NCBI RefSeq assembly: GCF_009856605.1
Contig: NZ_CP047242.1
Location: 2,168,001 to 2,232,000 of the forward strand
DNA: 64,000 bases
Reading direction: 5' to 3'
Origin: Trichormus variabilis 0441
Lineage (GTDB): Bacteria; Cyanobacteriota; Cyanobacteriia; Cyanobacteriales; Nostocaceae
Positions 27,473-37,046 of the stretch are shown here, piece after piece. Position 1 is the stretch's first letter. Each line of letters begins with the position of its first letter. A program made the translations under genes and the position numbers. Under the pieces are notes generated by a model that was given only the letters and a program-made list of their open reading frames with translations, had not been told where the DNA came from and did no database searches.

Positions 27473-28630
27473 TCATTCTAATTGTTTTTTGATACCAGTA
27501 TTTAGGAAATCAAGAATAGACTCAGCCAACGCTTTGGATGCTAAATATGGCACACCATTACCAATAGTTTTAAACATATTAGTCAGTGACATATTTTCTG
27601 GTAGAGCAAACTTTGCAGGTAAAGACTGTATAGCCAAAGCTTCTGCTACAGAAATTCGCCGTATTTTGTAAGGGTGTAAATGCACTTCATTATTGCCATA
27701 GCAAGCTGTAGGAGAATAACGCCATCTATGTAGACGTTTAAAAGATTTCTTAGAATCATCCCCTTCTGCAACACTGGCAAATTTGCCAATACCTGCCCTT
27801 GGTTGAAAATAATTTTCAGAATTAGGATGGTTGATAACATTATTCTTTCTAAACCAGTATTCAACCGTCAGTTCTTGAGGAATATTATTAGGGCAAGGAA
27901 CTAGAGAATTTTCTCTAAATGGTTCAAATTGAATCCACGGATAAGCAAACACTTTGTCTTTAGGATATAAAACTTTACTTTCCCAAGGAAAAAGAAATTC
28001 AAGCAGTTTCTGGTTATGACTATTGATGCCCCAAAAATCCTGAAAAAACTTTTTGCTGAAACCCAATAAAATTATTCTTTCTCTATTTTGGGGTACACCA
28101 TATTCAATAGCATTTATTACCTGTTCTGTTAATAGATAGCCTGAAGCAATTAACTTCCTTTTTAAGTATTCAAAGAATTGACGATGTTTCTTAGTACGCC
28201 ACAAACCTTTGACATTTTCAAATAAAAAGAAATCAGGCAAGTTTTGACAAATCAATTCTATATAAGCTGAAGAAAGCTTACCATTATCACCCAAATAACC
28301 TCTATTTTTGCCCCCAATAGAAAAATCAGGACAGGGAGGCCCGCCAATAAAACCCACAATATTATTAGATTTACGACAGTCTTGAACCAAATCTAACAGA
28401 CGTTTTGCTGGGAAACCTTCCACCAACTTAGAAACATCTGCTGTGTCTCCTTGATAATATCCATATTGTGGTGTGGGTAAATTCAATATCTCCCTCGAAT
28501 ACCGATATGCTGCCATAAAAGGAGAAAAAATTTCATTCACATAGACAATATTAAAACCGCTTGTTTCAAAACCTAAATCAAGCAATCCTGAACCAGCAAA
28601 AAATGAAAATATTTGCGGTTTAACACTCAT
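27473..28630 (-). CDS. DNA (cytosine-5-)-methyltransferase, solitary
   Basis: The 385-residue product shows C5-methyltransferase motifs in order: I FSFFAGSGLLDLGFE (residues 8-22), IV GGPPCPDFS with catalytic Cys100 (PCP instead of the usual PCQ), VI LFENVKGL, VIII NRERIILLGF, and X TIGNGVPYLASKALAESIL near the C terminus. The target-recognition region lies between VIII and IX and gives no readable specificity. No restriction endonuclease gene is adjacent (deoC on one side, a GTPase on the other), so it may be an orphan methylase. Base composition is more AT-rich than the ribosomal region. Confidence 0.9.
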   Translation of the reverse strand: MSVKPQIFSFFAGSGLLDLGFETSGFNIVYVNEIFSPFMAAYRYSREILNLPTPQYGYYQGDTADVSKLVEGFPAKRLLDLVQDCRKSNNIVGFIGGPPCPDFSIGGKNRGYLGDNGKLSSAYIELICQNLPDFFLFENVKGLWRTKKHRQFFEYLKRKLIASGYLLTEQVINAIEYGVPQNRERIILLGFSKKFFQDFWGINSHNQKLLEFLFPWESKVLYPKDKVFAYPWIQFEPFRENSLVPCPNNIPQELTVEYWFRKNNVINHPNSENYFQPRAGIGKFASVAEGDDSKKSFKRLHRWRYSPTACYGNNEVHLHPYKIRRISVAEALAIQSLPAKFALPENMSLTNMFKTIGNGVPYLASKALAESILDFLNTGIKKQLE

Positions 28631-28732
28631 TCATGAATTGAATAATTTAATAGCATTAGGCGATTGAGTAGCTTATTACAAGCAATTATCAGAACTTGAT
28701 ATTAGTTAACAGCACAAAGACGCAAGATTTCT

Positions 28733-28785
28733 CTTAGCGCCTCTGCACTTACTTTGCGATAACCCCTAGCGGGGAATGTGCGAAG
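28733..28785. repeat. GC-rich dispersed-repeat fragment
   Basis: TTAGCGCCTCTGCACTTACTTTGCG followed by CCCCTAGCGGGG (a 4-bp-stem hairpin) ends just before the GTPase stop codon. The GCCTCTG block resembles the GTGCCTCTG arm of the inverted repeat at 41024-41069. Listed as a likely repeat because of composition and resemblance only. Confidence 0.35.
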
Positions 28786-30231
28786 TTAACTCACAACTTC
28801 AACTGGCTGTACTTCTGGTAACAAACGCTTCACACCTTGCTTGACAAAACCTTGCAGAACAGCAACCTGCTGACTTTGTTGGAAGACATTTTGTAAGGTT
28901 TGGCGTAACTTATCTACGTTCAAATTACTTCCAGAATCTGAAGCGATTTCCTGTTGTTCAAAATATGCTGCTAGACTTAAAGCCGCCACTCTGGTGAGAT
29001 AGGCCGCACTTACACCTTGAACTAAACCACCAGCCACAAAGGTAACGGCGTTACTTTTGAGAACAATACCAATGGCTTTAGTAGAAAGTTCCACTAAACC
29101 CAATTTCAGCATCAAACTTCCCATTGTTCCGGCTACAGTTTGCGCCTGTTCCAGGGAAAACTTCTGCTGATAGATATTACCCAAATCCATGACCATTTGA
29201 GCATTAATCGCCGCAGTTGCCAAAATATCTAATGCTGGGACTGGGTTAGCGAAGGCCGCAGCCGCAGCTATCCATTGATATTGTTCAATAACTGGGGTAG
29301 CGCGATCGCATCTTACCCCATTCAAGTAGTTTTTCGCCTCAGATTTTAGTAAGAAGGCTTGTCTTGCAGTGGTTGTCCACACCCATTGTTGACTTTGTTG
29401 TGCCAAAAGTCCGCTTAATTCCAGGGTTAACTGTTGAATATCAGGCGCTGGTTGTTCCATCCACTCTTGCACAACACCATCAGCTTCATGTTTCCGCACT
29501 TTGATGGGTAGAGGAGAAGCGGAAACAGCAACTACATGGTCTTGGACTCGCTGTTGTAGTGACAACAAAACACTAGCACGTTCATCTGGTAAATACTGGT
29601 CTTGTTTGTTAAAAACCAGGATTTTTGGTTGATTCAGCGCCTTTATTTGCTGTAATGCTTGGAATTCTGAATCTGTCAAATCACCGTTAGTCAAAAACAG
29701 GACAGCATCCGATTTTGCCGCTTCTGCCAGAATATTAGTATCTGCATGACTACCTAATTCCTTTAGCAGTGGCGCTGTTTCTTGGAAACGGATTGCTTGC
29801 TGCTTTTCTGGTGTGTAATTAGACTCCAGCACTTGAATTAACGTGCTTTTACCAACCCCTTGTCCACCAGTTACAGCTAGCCGAATTTCTTGTCTATCTA
29901 ACTCTACCGACAATTGGGTAAGTTGATTCCGTAAGGTGCCTAAAGCTTGATGGTTCTCGGCTTCTTGCGCTAATTGATTGATTACGGCTTCAGTTTTAGC
30001 GATCGCACTTTCTGCCGTAGCTCTGTCAAAGAGCATACCATTTAGCTGCTCTGAACTATCTTTTGGCAGTTTGTGCTTGAACAACCACAAGCCACCACCC
30101 ACAGCCAAGACACTTAATAAACTCAGTTCACCCAACTGCACTATCGAATGATGCCAACTTTGTAGCATCCACAAGGAAAAGGATAATCCTAATCCTCCTA
30201 CTAAAATTGGTCGTTGCAACTTCACAACCAT
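28786..30231 (-). CDS. Membrane-associated GTPase with DUF697-like C-terminal domain
   Basis: The 481-residue product has one or two N-terminal hydrophobic segments (about residues 10-50), a GTPase domain with P-loop TGGQGVGKST (about residues 121-130), DAVLFLTNGDLTD in place of a canonical DxxG, and the guanine-specificity motif NKQD, and a C-terminal half rich in small hydrophobic helices (VPALDILATAAINAQMVMDL, TVAGTMGSLMLKLGLVELST) as in DUF697/YcjF-like proteins. Likely anchored at the membrane; cellular role not known. Confidence 0.8.
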   Translation of the reverse strand: MVVKLQRPILVGGLGLSFSLWMLQSWHHSIVQLGELSLLSVLAVGGGLWLFKHKLPKDSSEQLNGMLFDRATAESAIAKTEAVINQLAQEAENHQALGTLRNQLTQLSVELDRQEIRLAVTGGQGVGKSTLIQVLESNYTPEKQQAIRFQETAPLLKELGSHADTNILAEAAKSDAVLFLTNGDLTDSEFQALQQIKALNQPKILVFNKQDQYLPDERASVLLSLQQRVQDHVVAVSASPLPIKVRKHEADGVVQEWMEQPAPDIQQLTLELSGLLAQQSQQWVWTTTARQAFLLKSEAKNYLNGVRCDRATPVIEQYQWIAAAAAFANPVPALDILATAAINAQMVMDLGNIYQQKFSLEQAQTVAGTMGSLMLKLGLVELSTKAIGIVLKSNAVTFVAGGLVQGVSAAYLTRVAALSLAAYFEQQEIASDSGSNLNVDKLRQTLQNVFQQSQQVAVLQGFVKQGVKRLLPEVQPVEVVS

Positions 30232-30275
30232 GATTCTCCGCGCTTTTTGGAAGATCCCAACTCAAGAATAGATCA

Positions 30276-30314
30276 AAATAAAACAAAACCCCACAATCTT
30301 CAAAGATTGTGAGG
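30276..30314 (-). terminator. Rho-independent terminator after tRNA-fMet
   Basis: On the - strand CCTCACAATCTT pairs with GATTGTGGGG (paired positions 30289-30298 and 30305-30314 on +) and is followed by TTTTGTTTTATTTT. It starts 17 nt past the tRNA 3' end and is a textbook intrinsic terminator. Confidence 0.9.
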
Positions 30315-30331
30315 TTCTGCTGCTTATAAGT

Positions 30332-30408
<77 letters not shown>

Positions 30409-30457
30409 TCGTTTTTCTTGACTTTTCAAGTATAACCCAAACTCAAAAGTTTGGCAA

Positions 30458-31411
30458 CTATAAAAGCGATAATTCTCCAACGACCTCTAAACGCGTGTAT
30501 TTGCCTGGGTTCATAAATTTTTCTGCCAAGCTTTCAGCAATGCTGGGAGTAATCCAACCCATTTGCTGGAGGAGGTGAATAGCAACGGCATATTTTGCCC
30601 GTTTAGCGCCGTCCATGACCTTAATTGTCAATCCCATCCCTTCACCAAGTCTGCCAATGCACTGTACGCCTTCTGCACCAGATTTACTTACTAGTTCCCC
30701 AGGAGTTAAACGCATCAGTTCCGTATCAAACTCTCTATCTCCTGCTACCATTGACGGGTGATGAGTCATGGCTCGGACAATGCGTTCCATATCTAGGTTG
30801 TTGCTGGCAGCTAGAAGCGCATATAAAGAAGAAATTTGACCTAATTGCAGTAAGTAAGTGGGTACGCCACAATCATCATGGGCGCTGATAAATTCTGCGG
30901 CTGGCATTCGCAATAACTCTGCAACTTTAGCCAGAACTAACTGCTGTACTGGGTGTTTGCGATCCATGTAATTGTTTAAGGGCCAATGGCGTTGTTGACA
31001 AATAGCCAACATTCCTGCGTGCTTACCAGAGCAATTATATTCAAGAGGGCTGCGTTTTCCTGGAGGAATCGGACACTGGAGTACAGAAGGGTCAAGGTCA
31101 GCACGCCACAGGATGTTGAAAGCCTGCCTTACTTGCTCAATTGTACCCTTGTGGGAACTGGTAATAATTGCTAGGTCGCGATCGCTCAAATCGTAGCGTT
31201 CCAGTGTCCCTGTAGTAGTGACTGCAAGTGCCTGAAATGGTTTGAGTGCTGAACGGACGAATGTAGCTGTTTCCGAGTTACCGGCAACACTAAGCACTCG
31301 TCCCCGTTCATCGCAAACAACAGCTTGGACTATATGCTTCGATTCGATAATACCTTCACGCAGCAACCGGACTTCCAGTGCTGGGGCTTGAGTGCGCTTT
31401 CCCATTGTCAT
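30458..31411 (-). CDS. L-asparaginase, thermolabile/Rhizobium type II family
   Basis: The 317-residue product belongs to the asparaginase family of PF06089 type rather than the E. coli AnsA/B or plant type: VRSALKPFQALAVTTTG near residue 50, ITSSHKGT, NCSGKHAGMLAICQ (central signature) and AHDDCGVPTYLL, followed by HHPSMVAGDREFDTEL. It hydrolyses asparagine to aspartate and ammonium, plausible for nitrogen recycling. Start ATG at 31411 or two codons later (MGKRTQAP). Confidence 0.85.
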   Translation of the reverse strand: MTMGKRTQAPALEVRLLREGIIESKHIVQAVVCDERGRVLSVAGNSETATFVRSALKPFQALAVTTTGTLERYDLSDRDLAIITSSHKGTIEQVRQAFNILWRADLDPSVLQCPIPPGKRSPLEYNCSGKHAGMLAICQQRHWPLNNYMDRKHPVQQLVLAKVAELLRMPAAEFISAHDDCGVPTYLLQLGQISSLYALLAASNNLDMERIVRAMTHHPSMVAGDREFDTELMRLTPGELVSKSGAEGVQCIGRLGEGMGLTIKVMDGAKRAKYAVAIHLLQQMGWITPSIAESLAEKFMNPGKYTRLEVVGELSLL

Positions 31412-31439
31412 GGGTTAATATTTATCTCTTTTTTTGTAA

Positions 31440-31488
31440 GTTGCCAGTTGTGAGTCGTCAGTTGATTACTGACTACTGACTCATGACT
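31440..31488. repeat. Degenerate heptamer array
   Basis: Units such as CAGTTGT, CAGTTGA, CTGACTA and CTGACTC with a 7-nt period occupy the gap between the asparaginase gene start and the CGLD27 gene end. Confidence 0.65.
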
Positions 31489-31490
31489 AT

Positions 31491-31991
31491 TTAAAACAAA
31501 TGCCAAACTATAGTACCAATAAGAAAGAGTCCCGCCAAGCCAGTGAAAGTAAATTGTAACCGTTGGAGAATGGGTTTGATTTCATAGGTGACAATCAAGC
31601 GATCGCGAGTCAGGACTTCTTGGGGCTTCATCCAAGTTTGACCATCGTACCAGCCTGATTCTTCGTAGAAAACAGTCATGCTGTAGAGGCGATCGCGCAC
31701 ATACAACCAGCCCAAGTATAGCCGTACCAAACTTAGGACTACTCCGACGCTGGCACCAGCAGCCCCACACAACAGAAAATGGATCAGTTGTTTATTTGGG
31801 GGAAAGCTAGCTGCTGCTACTGGCCCAGCCACCAGCCAGGATAAACTCCAAATCCAAATTAATTTTGTGGCATACTCCCGCCAATTTAAGGCGCAATCAC
31901 GAAACAGCCAGGAGGTTTTTAACTCTTCGTACTCATTCAGTGGTTGTTGGTCTACGGGAACCGGACAATTTGCCAGCGACGACTTCATCAT
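31491..31991 (-). CDS. CGLD27 family (DUF1230) membrane protein
   Basis: The 166-residue product matches the CGLD27/DUF1230 family conserved in cyanobacteria and chloroplasts: CPVPVDQQPLNEYEELKTSW, two central hydrophobic helices (about residues 45-65 and 72-92), YVRDRLYSMTVFYEESGWYD and a final C-terminal helix. Function is not established; the plant homologue has been linked to iron or photosynthesis-related phenotypes only loosely. Its start overlaps the rsfS 3' end by 4 bp (ATGA), indicating one operon. Confidence 0.85.
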   Translation of the reverse strand: MMKSSLANCPVPVDQQPLNEYEELKTSWLFRDCALNWREYATKLIWIWSLSWLVAGPVAAASFPPNKQLIHFLLCGAAGASVGVVLSLVRLYLGWLYVRDRLYSMTVFYEESGWYDGQTWMKPQEVLTRDRLIVTYEIKPILQRLQFTFTGLAGLFLIGTIVWHLF

Positions 31992-32446
31992 GTTGGGTTA
32001 CCCTCATCCTCATCAGATTGTGGTAGGGGAATGCGTTCTGCATGAACCCAGAATGCTTCTAAATTATAAAACTCCCGTTCCTTTGGCATCATGATATGCA
32101 CGATAATGTCACCGTAGTCTTGCAATACCCAACTGCCTTCAACTTTGCCTTCTGTCCGCAATGGCCGTCGTTGCCACTTAGTTTCTACTTCATGTTGGAT
32201 TGCATCGGCGATCGCTCTCACTTGCACCTTAGAATAGCCAGTCAACATCACAAAGTAATCTGCTAAGTAAGAGACATCTGCTACTCTCAGCACTAGAATA
32301 TCGCCAGCTTTGCGGTCTGATGCTGCTTCGGCAATGGTTAGAGCTAATTCTCCACTCGACTCAGTTTCAGCCTGTGGACTCCTAATAGCGTTCTTGGCTA
32401 CCGACACGGATTGCAATGGTAAATTTCCTTGGAAATAATCAGACAT
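31988..32446 (-). CDS. rsfS: Ribosomal silencing factor RsfS (Iojap family)
   Basis: RsfS binds L14 and blocks subunit joining when nutrients are short. The 152-residue product has an N-terminal extension of about 30 residues and then the Iojap domain: LVLRVADVSYLADYFVMLTGYSK, IADAIQHEVE, EGSWVLQDYGDIIVHIMMPKEREFYNLEAFW. The end is acidic. Start ATG 32446. Its gene and CGLD27 overlap, as commonly seen in cyanobacteria. Confidence 0.93.
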   Translation of the reverse strand: MSDYFQGNLPLQSVSVAKNAIRSPQAETESSGELALTIAEAASDRKAGDILVLRVADVSYLADYFVMLTGYSKVQVRAIADAIQHEVETKWQRRPLRTEGKVEGSWVLQDYGDIIVHIMMPKEREFYNLEAFWVHAERIPLPQSDEDEGNPT

Positions 32447-33000
32447 TAAACCTCAGGTGCTTTATCCCTTTTGTTACGGTTTTTGAGAATTACTTACAAA
32501 CAACAATTGAGCAGTAAATCTATCTATTGGTTTTTTTGAATACTAACAAAAAAACAGGTATCTATGAGAAAGGCTGAGAAATTGGCTGACGTCTTACCGT
32601 GTCAGCAAAGTACTGTTGCAGCTTATTTTTCTGTAGTGATAACTCTGGCTTCTGCTGCATTTGATACAAAATTACCTAATTTTACGTAATAGCTGTGTAA
32701 CTTTGTTCTTGTATCTTGACTTGTGTACATGATCTACATGAAAGTTTAGAGATGTCATCGTCTCTTGACTCTAAGCCGTTCGCCTAATATGAGTATAGAG
32801 CATAAGCAATTTCATCTCTTCTTCCTCAAGCCTTATTTGTCCGATATATTGAATATCTTTCTCATTAAAGACGGCAAGATTTAAGTTCTATAGTAGGGGG
32901 GAAAATTCAGACACAAAAATAGGGCTAAGGAGATACAAATATCCTCAACCCCCAGAACTTACAACTAACTTTTATAACTGGAGCGTCTGCCACTTGGGAT
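32447..33000. other. 554-nt gap between rsfS and a glycosyltransferase
   Basis: I see no gene here. The DNA is AT-rich with stops in all frames; TTTTTTTGAATAC-type T-tracts and short direct repeats occur but no strong hairpin. It must contain the promoter of the rsfS operon, read leftwards. Confidence 0.5.
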
Positions 33001-34272
33001 TCAGACTTCCTGCTTGGAAACTACTTTAGACGGGAGCGTTCGACCTTCTGTTGTTACTGAGTAAAATAAACTTTCGTATTGATTTAATGCCTGCTCAAAA
33101 GCATATTGTTCCACAGCGTACTTCCGGCTGTTGTAGCCCAAAGTTTTCGCTTTTTCGGGATGTTTGTATAAGTCTAAAATTGCCGTTGCTAAAGCCTGAG
33201 GATCTTCTGGGGGAACCACAATACCACCGCCACTTTGTTTAATTGCCTTGGCTGCGGTACCTTTATCAGGTACAGAAGCTATCAATGCCCTACCACTAGC
33301 CAATAAGACTTGAATCTTTGATGGCATATTAAAAGAAATCACATTTTTTTTCTGCACTACCAAACCAACATCCGCCGCCGCCAACATTTCTGGTAAATGT
33401 TCTCGTGGTTGAAAAGGTAGTAACAAGACGTTATCAGCACCGCAGTTTGTACAATACTTTTGCAGTCTTTCTAAACCTTTGGCCTCACCTGCAATTACAA
33501 AAGCAATTTCGGCGACATCACGCAACTTCGCCGCAGCTTGAATGACAGTTTCTAGACCTTGAGTGAGAGCGATATTGCCAGAGTAAAGGATAACAAATTT
33601 GTTGTGTAGATTATGAATATTCCGAAAATTATTATTGTCTTTTGGTAAGGGACGAATAAAATTTACATCAACCCAGTTGGGTATTTGTTCTATTTTGTCA
33701 GGCGATATACCTTTGGAGATGAGATTTTCTACAAAACCATCAGCAATAACGCTAATTTTAGTAGCATGACGATAGGCAAATTTTTCTAATAGGGAAAATA
33801 CCTTAATTAGCCATTTGTTTTTCAGTAAACCAACATGAATGGCTGCTTCTGGTAATATATCTTGTAAATTCAACACCACAGGACAAGCACGCAACCATCC
33901 TAGTAAAGATGCTGGTATGCACACGGGTAGTGATGGTGAAGTTGACAAAATTACATCAGGCCGCCACCCGAAAAGGGCAGGTAAAAAACTCGTAACTACG
34001 AAACTAGCATCTAGTAATACTCGGTCTAATAATTTCGGTTGGGGACGAATCCACACGTAACTACGTTGGATTTTGACACCATTTTTATATTCTGTAAGAT
34101 ACCATTTACCCCGGTAAGCCTCGTAAATTCTCCGCTCAGGGTAGTTAGGCATAGCAGTGACCACACGCACTTCATGTCCTCGCTTGGCCAGTCCCTCTGC
34201 TAATTCCGTCATTAGGGGAGCTATACCAATTGGTTCTGGATAGTAGTTATATGAGTAAATTAAAATCCGCAT
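33001..34272 (-). CDS. WcaI-like glycosyltransferase (GT4)
   Basis: The 423-residue product resembles the WcaI/colanic-acid type: MRILIYSYNYYPEPIGIAPL, VVTAMPNYPERRIYEAYRGK, the acceptor-domain VLNLQDILPEAAIHVGLL, then the donor domain with IPNWVDVNFIRPLP, FVILYSGNIALTQGLETVIQ and a late GGGIVVPPEDPQALATAI. It is likely involved in exopolysaccharide synthesis; together with the sugar-phosphotransferase at 42195-43250 it suggests polysaccharide genes are scattered here. Flanked by two long gaps, so it is monocistronic. Confidence 0.88.
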   Translation of the reverse strand: MRILIYSYNYYPEPIGIAPLMTELAEGLAKRGHEVRVVTAMPNYPERRIYEAYRGKWYLTEYKNGVKIQRSYVWIRPQPKLLDRVLLDASFVVTSFLPALFGWRPDVILSTSPSLPVCIPASLLGWLRACPVVLNLQDILPEAAIHVGLLKNKWLIKVFSLLEKFAYRHATKISVIADGFVENLISKGISPDKIEQIPNWVDVNFIRPLPKDNNNFRNIHNLHNKFVILYSGNIALTQGLETVIQAAAKLRDVAEIAFVIAGEAKGLERLQKYCTNCGADNVLLLPFQPREHLPEMLAAADVGLVVQKKNVISFNMPSKIQVLLASGRALIASVPDKGTAAKAIKQSGGGIVVPPEDPQALATAILDLYKHPEKAKTLGYNSRKYAVEQYAFEQALNQYESLFYSVTTEGRTLPSKVVSKQEV

Positions 34273-35102
34273 AACAAATTAGTCAGAAGTCCCCTGGCTG
34301 GTTTGGATAACTAAAGCAAGGTCTAGATTGCTTATTGTTTGCAAGCATCTAATACTTAATTTTCCCCTTTATAGTATTTCTATGTCACTGGTTTTTCTTT
34401 GAAGATTCGGTAAAAATTGTTATTGCTCTCGTCAGTAAGATGTAATTGATTTTGTGCTTTTTCTTAAGTAAGCACTATGTATAATTTATTTATTCACTAT
34501 AGACATAAACCTTATGGTTATCAATTAAATATTACTGTAACAACTACAACATATATGCAAATAATACCCGAAATTAGGGTAAATCACAGCTACCATTCTG
34601 TTTTGTGGACGTGATTGAACAGTATTTACACCCGAAGAAACTAGATAGAGATTTTAGCTAAATCTCCATATTGGCTGAGGTTTAAAATTTTTTGCTTATT
34701 TAAACTGGTTGTGCATCGTTGAAACTAAGCGACTAATTTTAAAGATTTAGTAAATTTGCCATTCCTGAGATACCGTTTTAAATATCGGTACAGCGTTTTA
34801 AAAATATTGCATCTCCTATTGGGAAGATTGAAATTATACCAATTCAAAATTCAAAGTAGCCTACGGCAAGGCTACACCAACAAAATTCAAAATTCAAAAT
34901 TAATAATCAAGACAGGACAAGCTTTTGGGGCTGTATATCCGTCGCATTCTTTTTGCAAATTGGTATTATCTTTAACCTTGGGGAGAATTAGGAAGAGTAA
35001 ATATCATGTTCATTTATGTGCGAATTACGGCAGTTTATCACGCACAGACACCAGGGTAAGATTTCAATAAATGCAATTTTTGCATCAGGGTAATTCTTTG
35101 TA
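34273..35102. other. 830-nt gap with a short structured repeat
   Basis: No convincing gene. At 34841-34904 two blocks of AATTCAAAATTCAAA (7-nt period ATTCAAA) flank a hairpin GTAGCC-tacggcaa-GGCTAC (34856-34875), a typical dispersed repeat of Nostoc-type genomes. A + frame of 104 codons across this repeat is not protein-like. Confidence 0.5.
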
Positions 35103-35843
35103 CTAGAGAATCTGTGATAAAAATTTGCGAGTGCGTTCTTCCTGGGGCTTGGTGAAGAAATTGTCAGGGCTAGCGGATTCGACTAGGTGACCGCTATCCA
35201 TTAACACTACTCGGTCGGCGACTTCACGGGCAAACCCGACTTCATGGGTCACCACTACCATTGTCATACCATCGCGGGCTAGAGAGCGCATCACGTCTAG
35301 CACTTCTCTCACCATTTCTGGATCTAAGGCAGAGGTAGGTTCATCGAATAGCATAATTTTTGGTTGCATAGCTAAGGCACGGGCGATCGCTACTCGTTGT
35401 TGTTGACCCCCAGATAGCTGTCCTGGGTATTTATTTGCCTGTTCTAGAATTCCCACTCTTTCTAAGAGTTGCATGGCTAACTCTTCGGCTTGGGCTTTTT
35501 TCGCTCGCCGTACCCAAATTGGTGCCAAGGTGATGTTTTGCAAGACTGTTAAATGGGGAAATAAATTAAATTGCTGAAATACCATCCCTACTTCTCGTCG
35601 AATTGCGTCAATATTTCGCAAGTCGTGGCTGAGAGTAATGCCATCAATGGTAATTCTGCCTTTTTGGTATGCTTCTAAAGCATTAAATGTCCGAATAAAT
35701 GTGGATTTTCCTGAGCCAGAAGGCCCCATTAAAACTACAACTTCTCCGCGATTTACTGTTAAACTGACACCTTGAAGAACATGGAATTTGCCATACCATT
35801 TGTGAACATCTTCAGCAATAATTATTGATGTTGTTTCTGCCAT
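35103..35843 (-). CDS. bgtA: Polar amino-acid ABC transporter ATP-binding protein (BgtA-like)
   Basis: The 246-residue ATPase has Walker [10 protein letters not shown], the signature [17 protein letters not shown], Walker [17 protein letters not shown] and the switch histidine in [12 protein letters not shown], with the polar-amino-acid subfamily wording [16 protein letters not shown]. It is the last gene of a four-gene operon. In Anabaena PCC 7120 I recall the equivalent ATPase, BgtA, energising both the N-II (NatFGH) and basic amino-acid systems; assignment here is by family and recalled synteny. Confidence 0.85.
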   Translation of the reverse strand: MAETTSIIIAEDVHKWYGKFHVLQGVSLTVNRGEVVVLMGPSGSGKSTFIRTFNALEAYQKGRITIDGITLSHDLRNIDAIRREVGMVFQQFNLFPHLTVLQNITLAPIWVRRAKKAQAEELAMQLLERVGILEQANKYPGQLSGGQQQRVAIARALAMQPKIMLFDEPTSALDPEMVREVLDVMRSLARDGMTMVVVTHEVGFAREVADRVVLMDSGHLVESASPDNFFTKPQEERTRKFLSQIL

Positions 35844-35863
35844 ATAAATTAACCTTAGTTTAC

Positions 35864-37009
35864 TTAATTATTTAGTTGTCTTTCTAATCGTCGGGAAGCA
35901 AGGGACATTGAGTAACAAAATAGCCAATAAATCAAGCCAATAAATAAATATACTTCTGCATAACGACCAATAAACTGAGGTTGCGCCAAAATCGAACGGG
36001 CTATACCTGTAAGTTCTACTAAGCCTACAAGCGATAATAAAGAAGTGTCTTTAAATAAACCAATAAATTGTCCGACGACGGCGGGAATTACTGCGCGTAA
36101 GGCTTGGGGCAAGACAATTAACAATACTACGAAAAATGTATTTAACCCTAGTGCTTTTGCGGCTTCAACTTGTCCACGGGAGACAGCTTGCAGACCACCG
36201 CGCACATTCTCGGCCATGTAAGCTGCACTAAATAGTACCAAGCCAGCGATCGCTCTCAACACTCGATCTAAACGGACATCGGCTGCAAAAAACAAAGGCA
36301 ACATCACTTGTGCGAGAAATAAAATTCCAATTAGTGGAACTCCCCGAATAATTTCAATGTAAAGAATAGAAAACCAACGTACTACAGGCAAATTGCTAGT
36401 ACGTCCCAAGGCCAGTAAAACGCCGATGGGAAAAGAAAGAACTATACTAATGGCTGCCATCAATAAGGTGAGTAGTAAACCGTTCCATAAGTTGCTGGAT
36501 ACAGGACGCAAACCAAAGCCACCACCAATCAACCACAGAATGATAGGAAACGACAACAACCAGATCAAGGAAAGCCACGGGGCGACTAAATTTGTCAACT
36601 TTGATCCAAGTATAAAACCAGGTATCAATAAAATCGCCGTCAACAGCAACCACAGGCGCGATGACAAATCTAGAGGGAAAAGAACTAATAGCAAGCCGAC
36701 AATAAAAGCAAATAAGCCTACTTTCCGCCATGTCAACTTTTGCTGATTAAAGAAAACACCCGCAGTCACAGCACCTAAAGTAGAAGCGATCGCTAAAACA
36801 ATCCAAACTCGCCAGTATTCAGTTTGGGGAAATCTGCCAACTAAAAATAAGCGTAAATTTACTTGAACAACTGCCCATTGTGCTTTGGTAGTTGCCCAAA
36901 TGACAATCCCTTGGACTAGCCACAACAATAACGCCGAGCAGATAACAGTTAATAGGCTGTTATACCAAGTACTAAATAGATTTTTGCGTAACCAAGTTAG
37001 TTTAATCAT
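35864..37009 (-). CDS. natH: Amino-acid ABC transporter permease (NatH-like)
   Basis: The 381-residue product has about eight membrane helices; the C-terminal half is a HisM/GlnP-type permease with the ATPase-contacting EAA loop [22 protein letters not shown]. The N-terminal half adds extra helices, as in NatH/AapM-type permeases. Its ATG at 37009 sits within a TCATTAG heptamer pair. It lies 20 nt upstream of the ATPase gene and 37 nt after the first permease. Confidence 0.83.
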   Translation of the reverse strand: MIKLTWLRKNLFSTWYNSLLTVICSALLLWLVQGIVIWATTKAQWAVVQVNLRLFLVGRFPQTEYWRVWIVLAIASTLGAVTAGVFFNQQKLTWRKVGLFAFIVGLLLVLFPLDLSSRLWLLLTAILLIPGFILGSKLTNLVAPWLSLIWLLSFPIILWLIGGGFGLRPVSSNLWNGLLLTLLMAAISIVLSFPIGVLLALGRTSNLPVVRWFSILYIEIIRGVPLIGILFLAQVMLPLFFAADVRLDRVLRAIAGLVLFSAAYMAENVRGGLQAVSRGQVEAAKALGLNTFFVVLLIVLPQALRAVIPAVVGQFIGLFKDTSLLSLVGLVELTGIARSILAQPQFIGRYAEVYLFIGLIYWLFCYSMSLASRRLERQLNN

Positions 37010-37025
37010 TAGTCATTAGTCAAAG
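37006..37025 (-). repeat. Two heptamers overlapping the natH start codon
   Basis: On + TCATTAG TCATTAG TCAAAGG; the complementary strand supplies the natH ATG. Same family as the recO-upstream array. Confidence 0.7.
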
Positions 37026-37046
37026 GTAATTCTCTCCCAGTCCTTA

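Noticed and set aside
34756..35070. 104-codon + frame in the 34273-35102 gap
   Set aside because: Runs through the ATTCAAA repeats and the GTAGCC/GGCTAC hairpin; composition is not protein-like.
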